A stretch of 46,017 bases of DNA, taken from NCBI GenBank assembly GCA_902779745.1, contig CACZCT010000007.1:1-46017 (forward strand), written 5' to 3'. The position numbers and the translations under genes are program-made. Within the stretch, counting starts at the first letter, position 1. Every line of letters begins with the position of its first letter. The notes under the pieces are model-generated. The model was not told the DNA's origin and made no database searches. It worked only from the letters and a program-made list of their open reading frames with translations. Positions 16,840-24,184 of this stretch are shown here, in pieces. The DNA is from an uncultured Prevotellaceae bacterium. Lineage in GTDB: Bacteria > Bacteroidota > Bacteroidia > Bacteroidales > Bacteroidaceae.

Positions 16840-18237
16840 CTAATCCTCCACGGCACGGATTTCCCTCAGTTCTGCGTTAATCGCATTAATACGCTCAGTG
16901 GTCAACGGATAGAACCATACCACACACATAGAGATCAGCGCCACACAAGCAGGAATGAAGCTCATCAGCCAGCGCAGACAATTCAGTGCCTCGTCAGGCT
17001 GTGTGACTCCCATTGCCAGTTGAGCAGGATCCGTGATATAGCCGAAGCCATCCAACAACCACAGCACTGCCGCACCACCGATAGCACCACCGAATTTCTG
17101 AGCCATTGAACTGGAGGAGAAGATCAAGCCAGTAGAGGCGGTCCGGAACTTCAACTCGGCATAGTCGCTCACGTCAGCATACATACTCCATACCAACGGT
17201 GACATAATACCCGTCAGTATAGAAATCAGGATCTGGAAGACAAGCATCGTCCAGTAACCTGTCGGTGTACATGGGATGAAATAGAACAGAATGCTCAACA
17301 CCACCAACGAGGCATTCACCATAATAAAGGTAGTCTTCTTTCCCAATTTACTAGAGATAGACACGCATGAGGCAACACCTACCATGTTAGACACCTCTCC
17401 GACACCCAGGAACAGACCAGCATAGAAAGTAAACATCAAACCAAAGAATATCAGACTGACATTGGCACCGATGATGTCCTGGAAAAAGTAGGCAACCGTA
17501 GCACCACGAACAGTGTTAAACAGATTGAAGCACAATGCCGCACCGATCAACAGCCACCAGGGCTTGTTGGAGAGCAAGGCCTTGAAGTCATTACCCACAC
17601 TGACCGTCGAGACTGTCTTCAGATGCTCCTTGGTCATGAAGAAGCACAGGATGAACATCACAAAGCATGCTGCAGCAATAATCACCATGGCCCAGAACCA
17701 TCCCCGTGGAGTACCATAGCCACCCGTCAGATTGGTCAGTGGTTCCCAAAGGAACAGGGAGATAAACGATCCACCGTAAGCGAAGAACATACGGAACGAA
17801 GAGAACACCGTTTTCTCGTTCGTATCGTCGGTCATCACACCCAGCATGGCACCATAAGGCACGTTGATACCCGTATAAACCGTCATCATCAGGATATAAG
17901 TGACATACGCCCATATCAGTTTCCCGCCATAGTCCAGATCCGGTGTGGTGAACAACAGGATACCGCAGATGGAGAAGAACGGAGCCACCCACAACAGGTA
18001 AGGACGGTACTTTCCCCATTTCGTATTGGTACGGTCGGATATAATACCCATCATCGGGTCACTGACGGCATCCCAGATACGGGTAACAAGTACCAGTACA
18101 CCGGCATCGACCAGTGACAAGCCAAAGATATTACTGTAGAAGAACGGCAGGTAATAAGAGAATATCTTCCAGAACATGCTGGACGACATGTCACCGAAGC
18201 CGTAACCGATTTTCTCTGAGAATTTAGATTTAGCCAT
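16840..18237 (-). CDS. GPH-family sugar:cation symporter (MelB-like MFS transporter)
   Basis: A 465-residue inner-membrane transporter with about 12 helices. The N-terminus KIGYGFGDMSSSMFWKIFSYYLPFFYSNIFG, the Asp-rich VTRIWDAVSDPMMGIISDRT (cation-site region) and KWGKYRPYLLW are signatures of the glycoside-pentoside-hexuronide:cation symporter family. In the mannan cluster it most likely brings the mannanase products (mannobiose and short oligomers) into the cytoplasm for the epimerase and phosphorylase. Its ATG lies inside the end of the GH130 gene (8-base overlap) and its stop TAG is part of the Shine-Dalgarno region of the epimerase, so the three genes are tightly coupled. Substrate is inferred from neighbours only. 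Confidence 0.92.
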   Translation of the reverse strand: MAKSKFSEKIGYGFGDMSSSMFWKIFSYYLPFFYSNIFGLSLVDAGVLVLVTRIWDAVSDPMMGIISDRTNTKWGKYRPYLLWVAPFFSICGILLFTTPDLDYGGKLIWAYVTYILMMTVYTGINVPYGAMLGVMTDDTNEKTVFSSFRMFFAYGGSFISLFLWEPLTNLTGGYGTPRGWFWAMVIIAAACFVMFILCFFMTKEHLKTVSTVSVGNDFKALLSNKPWWLLIGAALCFNLFNTVRGATVAYFFQDIIGANVSLIFFGLMFTFYAGLFLGVGEVSNMVGVASCVSISSKLGKKTTFIMVNASLVVLSILFYFIPCTPTGYWTMLVFQILISILTGIMSPLVWSMYADVSDYAELKFRTASTGLIFSSSSMAQKFGGAIGGAAVLWLLDGFGYITDPAQLAMGVTQPDEALNCLRWLMSFIPACVALISMCVVWFYPLTTERINAINAELREIRAVED

Positions 18238-19396
18238 GTTGTTTATTCTTATTGATTAATTTCATAATGGTTTCCACTGATGCTGCCGTATAAAGTCCGT
18301 CCTCGGGCGTATTCATACAGTAGTCTGTCAGCTTGTCTATGGTAGAGGTGGCGACATGCATCCTCGTATCGGCAGAAGCATAATAGATGAACACCTTTCC
18401 GTCCTCGTCGGCAATCCATCCATTGGCAAAAGCGACATTCATCACGTCACCCAGATACTCATCCCCTGTCGGAACAAGGAAGAAACCGCCCGGTTGGGCT
18501 ATCACCTTCGTGGGATCCTCCAGGGAGGTCATATACATATATAATACATAACGCAAGCCGTCGGCAGTGGCACGGACACCATGGGCAAGATGCAGCCATC
18601 CTTTCTGTGTCTTGATGGGATGCGGTCCCTCCCCGTTCTTCACCTCCGTGATGGTATGGTAGTGACGGGCGTTGATGATCTTCTCGTCCTTCACCTCGGC
18701 ATGCGTGATATCATCTACCAGTGCCCAGCCGATACCGCCGCCGGAACCAGTATCGATAAAACCGTCCTGCGGACGTGTATAGAAGGCATATTTCCCGTCG
18801 ACGAACTCTGGATGCAGTACCACGTTACGCTGCTGTGACTTCGTCTTCAGGTCAGGCAGGCGCTCCCAGGTCTTCAGGTCCTTCGTACGGGCGATACCTG
18901 CCGTTGCCGTTGCCGCACTGAGGTTTCCCGGCTGGGAGTCATCATGACGCTCAGCACAAAAAAACCCGTAAATCCAGCCATCTTCATGGGCAGTGATACG
19001 CATGTCATAGACATTCGTAGCGGGAATCACATCGTCGGGCATAGTGACTGGCTCCTCCCAGAAGCGGAAGTTATCCACACCGTTAGGACTCTCGGCAACG
19101 GCAAAAAAAGACTTACGGTCGGCTCCCTCCACACGGACTACCAGAACATACTTGCCATTCCATTTGATGGCACCGGAGTTCAGGGTGGCATTCATCATGA
19201 TGCGCTGCATCAGGTAGGGATTATCCTGCTCGTTGAAGTCGTAACGCCACTCCAGGGGAGTATGCTCGGCTGTCAGGATCGGATATTTCCATTTGTCATA
19301 AATACCATTCCCCCACTCCAGAGGTTCGTTCTTACGCGTCAGCAGTTCTTCGTGGTGAGCACGTAATGCTTTTACTCTCTCTTGAAAATCACTCAT
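18230..19396 (-). CDS. GH130 4-O-beta-D-mannosyl-D-glucose phosphorylase
   Basis: Cytoplasmic enzyme that phosphorolyses mannosyl-glucose to alpha-mannose 1-phosphate and glucose. The 388-residue protein has the GH130 five-bladed propeller pattern and the catalytic Asp131 in ATNVYDMRITAHEDG, at the position reported for the Bacteroides fragilis enzyme as I remember it; other features are NPYLMQRIMMNATLNSGAIKWNGKYVLVVRVEGADRKS (phosphate-binding Arg/Lys) and GSGGGIGWALVDD. No signal peptide. Length and the partner 2-epimerase place it in the mannosylglucose phosphorylase subgroup (GH130_1) rather than the mannooligosaccharide subgroup. It lies 20 bases after the CE7-GH26 gene and overlaps the symporter by 8 bases. 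Confidence 0.94.
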   Translation of the reverse strand: MSDFQERVKALRAHHEELLTRKNEPLEWGNGIYDKWKYPILTAEHTPLEWRYDFNEQDNPYLMQRIMMNATLNSGAIKWNGKYVLVVRVEGADRKSFFAVAESPNGVDNFRFWEEPVTMPDDVIPATNVYDMRITAHEDGWIYGFFCAERHDDSQPGNLSAATATAGIARTKDLKTWERLPDLKTKSQQRNVVLHPEFVDGKYAFYTRPQDGFIDTGSGGGIGWALVDDITHAEVKDEKIINARHYHTITEVKNGEGPHPIKTQKGWLHLAHGVRATADGLRYVLYMYMTSLEDPTKVIAQPGGFFLVPTGDEYLGDVMNVAFANGWIADEDGKVFIYYASADTRMHVATSTIDKLTDYCMNTPEDGLYTAASVETIMKLINKNKQHG

Positions 19397-19416
19397 TGTC
19401 TTATTTCTGTTTTATC

Positions 19417-21741
19417 TTATTTCTCGGCAATCTCTTTCAGGAATAGGACATTCTTCGCCTTGGACAATTTCTTATAATCATCACCGCAGGGAGTACCCGG
19501 TACAGGACCGAAATACTCATGCTCGGCATTTCGCCACAACAGGAAATAGCAGATGGGATACTTGTCCATCTGGGGTTTCAGTACACGGGTAAACCACGTA
19601 GGGTCAGGAATATTCTTGAATCCGCATTCCGTCATCGCAAGCAGTTTCCCGTTCTCCTTGGCAAACTGCGTGAGGAATGTGAGGTCGGCATTCAACTGCC
19701 TGACGAAGTCTTCCTCCGTACCCCATTGGTAGGCATCCTCGCCAATGAGTGCCACGCGGTCATTACCCGGATACCGCTGTAGGAAACGCTCTGTCGTCCA
19801 GTTGCCGTCAAGGTTGGGTGAATAGCTCCACAGCAGATTCGTGAAGCCACGCTCGTTCATATAGTCCTGCAACAGGTTCCACAACCCCTTGAACTCCTCG
19901 TCCGAGCAGAGTTTCTGTCCCCACCAGAACCAAGAACCATTGTTCTCATGCCAGGGACGGAAGATAATGGGAACTGGCTGTCCATCCTCCGTCTTCAGGG
20001 ACTCCACGAAGTCCGCCACACGTTTCATCCATGTCTGAAACAGTTCGGCATTCTTGCCTCCTGGCAGTACACTGCGGACGACGATATTGTCCGTGACATC
20101 CCATGCTGAGCCTTCAGGGAACTGCTGTCCGTCAAGTCCGCCGTGAGGCTTGGTACTCACGGGGTTGCGCGGATGCCAGCTCAAGGTCACGATACCACCA
20201 CGCTGATAATGGGCAATCAGTTCGTCATGGATCTTTGTAAAGGGAACACTGTCCAGATTCTTGGCATCCGCCATCTCTATACCGCCCAATTCGAAGCCCA
20301 TCACGGCAGGATAGTCGCCCACCGTCGACAGCACGTCGCTCTTACCAGCCTCGTAGGCCCAGCCGATTCCATAGAACGGGTCGTCCTGATGACCTGCCAT
20401 ATAACCCTTCTGCTGCAAGTCGGCAAGGCGCTCCTCCAACTGCCGAGCCTTTGGTTTCATCTGCTTCAGCATCCAGCCTTCCCATTCGTCCCACTGCTCC
20501 TGGAACCAGAAATGCCAGGTTGCCTGATAGGGAGAGATAATCTTGGGACCTTTCACCGTATTATAGGTAGCCCACGCCGTGGTGGGAGGCACTACATCGT
20601 CATTATAGCCGAAAGAGAACCAGCCCGTTTGCCGGTCCGTGATCAGACGGGCGAAATTCACACCGTCATAATAGCGTGACACCTCGACCTGCTTCTCCTG
20701 TCCCTTTCCTTTGTTCCAGTAGAAATAGTGGGGCCATCCACAGGCAACGCCCTGCAGGGAGGCGGTATGGTCACAAAGGGCGGCATGGACGGGCGCATAA
20801 TAGGTAATGCGTTTGTCAAGGGCTGCCGTGGCAAGGGTCAGGAAGCCACCCTGACTGGAGCCTGACACACCCATCTCCTGATGGTTCCAGGGCGTGTACT
20901 CCTCGATATAGTCGAGAGCACGGATACATCCTAGTATCACGCGCTTGTAATAGTTCTTGTCGCGGTCGTCGGTATAGAACTCCCAATACCAGTTCAAGGC
21001 ACCATGGAAGATGTCGTCATAGACTTTCTGCTCCATGGTGACGGGAATACCGTGGATACCAATCTCGAGGGTGACGACACCCTGTGATGCCGTATAAATA
21101 TCACCACCGTAGGGACGCACACCGGCACCAGGAACCCTTAACAAAGCTGGATACTTGCCTGGCTTGACAGGAACACAGAGAATACCGTAGGTACGGTAGT
21201 CCCACTGCATATTATTAAACGACACCTCATAGACGTTCACGTCTTTGGTGCATCGTTCGGGCAACAGGCGCTTAGTAGGATTGAGGTCTGTCTTACGTGC
21301 CTCTGTAATCGCATTCTTCCAGAACGACTCAAAGTCTTCAGGCATCACCGTGGTGGGCTTAATCTGTTCAGGCGAAAAAGCAGCGCCGCAGGCTCCTTTG
21401 TATTCCTTGCCGCCCACATAGGCCTTCACGTCGACACGATAGAAGCCGGGCTTTGTCATCCTACCCTTCAGTGTCAGCGTACCGTCCTTTAGTACCACGC
21501 CCTTTTTCTTGACATCCTGATACATCTCCGGACCTGCCTCATAGTCGATAGTAACATTGTCAACCAAGGTAGCAGAACGGGTCACGCTGATCTTAAAGGT
21601 TGCCGTCTCCCCCACCTGATACTTCCAGTCCTGATGGTCAGGCACTACATTCACCTGAATCTCACTGCCGCGGATCTGGGCTTTCAATGGCAAGGAACAG
21701 GCTAGTACCATTAGTAGCAGGATGACTCCTATACGCTTCAT
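19417..21741 (-). CDS. Two-domain CE7-like acetylesterase / GH26 beta-mannanase fusion
   Basis: A 774-residue exported enzyme. Residues 1-22 are a signal sequence; cleavage after KAQ is likely, though VLAC at 12-15 could be a lipobox. Residues 25-125 form a beta-sandwich-like leader. Residues 130-430 are an alpha/beta hydrolase like acetyl xylan esterase (CE7): GVSGSSQGGF with nucleophile Ser296, GYNDDVVPPTTAW with Asp381/382, and His410 in QATWHFW. Residues about 432-774 are a GH26 endo-beta-1,4-mannanase: YPAVMGFEL, TLSWHPRNP, FRPWHENNGSWFWWG with acid/base Glu599, and AMTECGFKN with nucleophile Glu705. The enzyme would deacetylate and cut acetylated (gluco)mannan in one chain. It leads the part of the cluster expressed from the promoter at 21783-21812. 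Confidence 0.92.
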   Translation of the reverse strand: MKRIGVILLLMVLACSLPLKAQIRGSEIQVNVVPDHQDWKYQVGETATFKISVTRSATLVDNVTIDYEAGPEMYQDVKKKGVVLKDGTLTLKGRMTKPGFYRVDVKAYVGGKEYKGACGAAFSPEQIKPTTVMPEDFESFWKNAITEARKTDLNPTKRLLPERCTKDVNVYEVSFNNMQWDYRTYGILCVPVKPGKYPALLRVPGAGVRPYGGDIYTASQGVVTLEIGIHGIPVTMEQKVYDDIFHGALNWYWEFYTDDRDKNYYKRVILGCIRALDYIEEYTPWNHQEMGVSGSSQGGFLTLATAALDKRITYYAPVHAALCDHTASLQGVACGWPHYFYWNKGKGQEKQVEVSRYYDGVNFARLITDRQTGWFSFGYNDDVVPPTTAWATYNTVKGPKIISPYQATWHFWFQEQWDEWEGWMLKQMKPKARQLEERLADLQQKGYMAGHQDDPFYGIGWAYEAGKSDVLSTVGDYPAVMGFELGGIEMADAKNLDSVPFTKIHDELIAHYQRGGIVTLSWHPRNPVSTKPHGGLDGQQFPEGSAWDVTDNIVVRSVLPGGKNAELFQTWMKRVADFVESLKTEDGQPVPIIFRPWHENNGSWFWWGQKLCSDEEFKGLWNLLQDYMNERGFTNLLWSYSPNLDGNWTTERFLQRYPGNDRVALIGEDAYQWGTEEDFVRQLNADLTFLTQFAKENGKLLAMTECGFKNIPDPTWFTRVLKPQMDKYPICYFLLWRNAEHEYFGPVPGTPCGDDYKKLSKAKNVLFLKEIAEK

Positions 21742-21782
21742 AATCTGATCGTTTTAAGTTCTATCGGTTATTATTACGACTG

Positions 21783-21812
21783 CAAAGTTAACATTATTTT
21801 TGAGAAAACAAT
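21783..21812 (-). promoter_or_regulatory. Promoter of the CE7-GH26 to phosphatase operon
   Basis: The minus strand has TAACTTTGCAG (-7 box at 21783-21790) and ATTG (21809-21812) as a -33 element, spacer 18. It lies 41 bases upstream of the ATG at 21741, in the 112-base gap after the GH5 gene, so the downstream genes may be transcribed separately from the kinase and GH5. Confidence 0.65.
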
Positions 21813-21853
21813 GATACTTTATGGATTTTCTCACATACAACTTGGCAAAATAC

Positions 21854-23146
21854 CTATTTTACCCTGCTCATACGGTCTACTTGAGAGCGAATGACAGCTA
21901 ATGTGGTGGTATCACCGGCAAAGACGGAGTTCAACCCCTGGGCCTCTTGGGCAGGGTCGTTGGTATAGGGATCACCCACCTGCCACTGCTCATGCTTCGG
22001 CTCTGCAAAGCCTCCCCAGCCCCAGAAATTACAACCGGCGAATTTGCCTCCGCTTTCTGCATTGTCGGCAACCAGTGAGAACACGTACTTATAATAGCCG
22101 TCACGTCCCTTCGTGGGAGTGCCTGTCGCAAACTGAAAACCGTCACGGGGATAGCCGAACTCCTCCATCACAAGGGGTTTGTTCAGACTGTCACAGACGG
22201 CAAGGTGCTGGTCTATATACGCTTTCGTATTCTGACAGGCACGGTCCAAGTGCTCAATCAGCGAGTCAGGCTTTGCCCATCCCCAGTTATAGGGCCAGAG
22301 GTGTACATTGCAGTAGTCGATATTCTTGTCGGCACAGATCCGTGTCCAACAGCCCAAGTCGTTCTCACAGCCCCACGAGCCCTCACTGCCCACGGAAATC
22401 AAGTGGTTCTTATCGAGTGAACGGATCAGAGCAGAAGCTTCAGCGAGCCATTTCTCAAAGGCAGGAAGTGCGTCTCTGGAGAAAGCTCGCGGCTCATTAC
22501 CAATCTGCCACGACATGATGGCTGGGTCTTCCGTGTATTTCCTACCAGTATAGCGGTTAGTACGTCCGATGATGAAGCGTACATAGTCATAGAACAACTG
22601 GTGCGCCTTCTCGTTGGTGGCATACTTACTCATCGCCTCCATGAAAGCAGGATAGCCTGCCTCGTCAGGACGCGGCTGCTTGCCTGCTCCTGCCTGTTCG
22701 AGGTAGAAGCCATAGCCACCGCTCCACTCCCAGGAGTTGTTCAGGTAGAGCACAGCAACCATCTCACGTTTGCCCATCTCCATCAACAGGTAGTCCAGGC
22801 CTGCCAGGATTGTGTCATTATACACGCCGGGGGCTATCTGGAGCGTAGGCTCAACCTTCGTCTTCACGCCGCGCTCACCGTCAGAGCCCACGAGAATGCG
22901 CAGGTTGTCAATACCCATCCGCTTCATCTCGTCCAGTTCACGTCCCAGACGGACACGGTCGCCGCCTTGTCCCTCAGAACCAAGAATGGCACCATACCAA
23001 AAATTAGTACCCACATAATAATACGGCTGACCTCCACGGACGAAATGTCCGTTCTCGACGCGCACAAAGTCCGTCGTCACTTCCTGCTTCTTCTGACAGG
23101 CTGCCACGATGGCAGCCGCCATCGCCAGTAGTAATAGTTTTTTCAT
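21854..23146 (-). CDS. GH5 beta-mannanase-like lipoprotein
   Basis: A 430-residue secreted lipoprotein: the signal MKKLLLLAMAAAIVAAC has a lipobox ending at Cys17. The catalytic domain fits clan A GH5, subfamily 7 (mannan endo-1,4-beta-mannosidase): YYYVGTNFWYGAILGS, DNLRILVGSDG, VLYLNNSWEWSGGYGFYLE, SWQIGNEPRAF with acid/base Glu218, HLWPYNWGW, and LVMEEFGYPRDG with nucleophile Glu at 328/329, and NFWGWGGFAEP near the end. The lipid anchor suggests attachment to a membrane, possibly the cell surface, but the residues after Cys are QKKQ rather than an obvious acidic surface-export signal, so a periplasmic-face location is possible. It lies 35 bases after the kinase gene, probably the same transcript. 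Confidence 0.92.
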   Translation of the reverse strand: MKKLLLLAMAAAIVAACQKKQEVTTDFVRVENGHFVRGGQPYYYVGTNFWYGAILGSEGQGGDRVRLGRELDEMKRMGIDNLRILVGSDGERGVKTKVEPTLQIAPGVYNDTILAGLDYLLMEMGKREMVAVLYLNNSWEWSGGYGFYLEQAGAGKQPRPDEAGYPAFMEAMSKYATNEKAHQLFYDYVRFIIGRTNRYTGRKYTEDPAIMSWQIGNEPRAFSRDALPAFEKWLAEASALIRSLDKNHLISVGSEGSWGCENDLGCWTRICADKNIDYCNVHLWPYNWGWAKPDSLIEHLDRACQNTKAYIDQHLAVCDSLNKPLVMEEFGYPRDGFQFATGTPTKGRDGYYKYVFSLVADNAESGGKFAGCNFWGWGGFAEPKHEQWQVGDPYTNDPAQEAQGLNSVFAGDTTTLAVIRSQVDRMSRVK

Positions 23147-23181
23147 GTTAGTATTGGTTTTATGTCTAATTTACCAGTTAG

Positions 23182-24078
23182 CTACTGGTGATACTTGATC
23201 AGTCCTTCCATCGGCGTGGCCATGATGTTCCCAAGGACAAAGCCCTCCTGTTTGGCAGCCTCCCGCAGTTCCTCCTGGAAATACCAGGCGATGCTGCCGA
23301 CAGCATGGACGGACAGATCGGGACGCTGATAATGAGTCACGTTCCGCTGGAAGAAGGAGCGGAAATTATCTATCACCATCTGGCGCAACGGTTTAAAGTC
23401 AAGATGCTGGCTGACGAAAGAGGCCGTGGAGGCGAGGAAACGGTTAGCAAGGGGCTCTCTATAAACCTTATTAATAATAGAAGCCATCGTCAATCCCGTC
23501 TCCTTCAGATAGGCATCACATAGATTGGCATACTGCGGATCCTTAAAGAGGGCGTTCATGAAAAACCTACCCAATACTGCCCCACTCCCCTCATCTCCGA
23601 GGAGATACCCTAGGGGCGGTGTGTTTTGTGTGATTTTTTCACCGTCATACAAACACGAGTTCGCACCAGTTCCCAGAATACAGGCGACACCTTCTTCATG
23701 ACCGCAAAGGGCACGGGCAGCAGCCATCAGGTCGCTGTACACCTCCACTGCCTGCGGAGAAAATACCTCAAACAGCATCTGCTTCATCATCGGAACGTGG
23801 GTGGAAGTACAGCCACTGCCGTAGAAGTAAACCTGGATATTGGAAAGCAAGGGACTTTCAAGAATTTTCGAATTAACAAGTTGGGCCCGCGAGAAGGTGG
23901 AGAGCTGTGGCATCAACTCCTGTGCCAGGATCTGCCGGATCTCCGCCGGTGACTGATGAATGGGGGTGATACCCTGCGTCTTGAAGGTTGCCATAAACAC
24001 ATTGTCAGTACGCATGCCTGAATTATGGAGAAGTGTCCAATCTGTTTTGGTACTTCCGCTATCTGCTATTAATTTCAT
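23182..24078 (-). CDS. BadF/BadG-type ATPase, N-acetylglucosamine-kinase-like sugar kinase
   Basis: A 298-residue cytoplasmic protein of the ASKHA fold. The N-terminal phosphate-1 loop ADSGSTKTDWTLL (residues 5-17), the central GTGANSCLYDG and GYLLGDEGSGAVLGR (adenosine and phosphate-2 regions) and SIAWYFQEEL near the C-terminus match the BadF/BadG/BcrA/BcrD ATPase family that includes mammalian-type GlcNAc kinase and bacterial glucosamine or hexose kinases. Directly before the GH5 mannanase, it could phosphorylate the glucose released by the GH130 phosphorylase, but that is inference; it may equally be a housekeeping GlcNAc kinase. Its -7 box (24101-24108) faces away from the MscS gene. Confidence 0.85.
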   Translation of the reverse strand: MKLIADSGSTKTDWTLLHNSGMRTDNVFMATFKTQGITPIHQSPAEIRQILAQELMPQLSTFSRAQLVNSKILESPLLSNIQVYFYGSGCTSTHVPMMKQMLFEVFSPQAVEVYSDLMAAARALCGHEEGVACILGTGANSCLYDGEKITQNTPPLGYLLGDEGSGAVLGRFFMNALFKDPQYANLCDAYLKETGLTMASIINKVYREPLANRFLASTASFVSQHLDFKPLRQMVIDNFRSFFQRNVTHYQRPDLSVHAVGSIAWYFQEELREAAKQEGFVLGNIMATPMEGLIKYHQ

Positions 24079-24100
24079 AAATCTCTATTTTAATTTTCTG

Positions 24101-24108
24101 CAAAGATA
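24101..24108 (-). promoter_or_regulatory. -7 promoter box for the kinase-GH5 unit
   Basis: The minus strand reads TATCTTTGCAG, 22 bases upstream of the ATG at 24078. No clear -33 box. Confidence 0.65.
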
Positions 24109-24151
24109 CAAAATAATTGAGAAATGTAGGGGGAGAATGGAAAATTATTTT

Positions 24152-24159
24152 TAATTTTG
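24152..24159 (+). promoter_or_regulatory. -7 promoter box for the MscS-type channel gene
   Basis: TAATTTTGCAA matches TANNTTTG plus CA, 25 bases upstream of the ATG at 24185; divergent to the kinase promoter 50 bases away. The -33 position is unclear. Confidence 0.6.
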
Positions 24160-24184
24160 CAAACTAAATCAGGTAAAAACAAAA

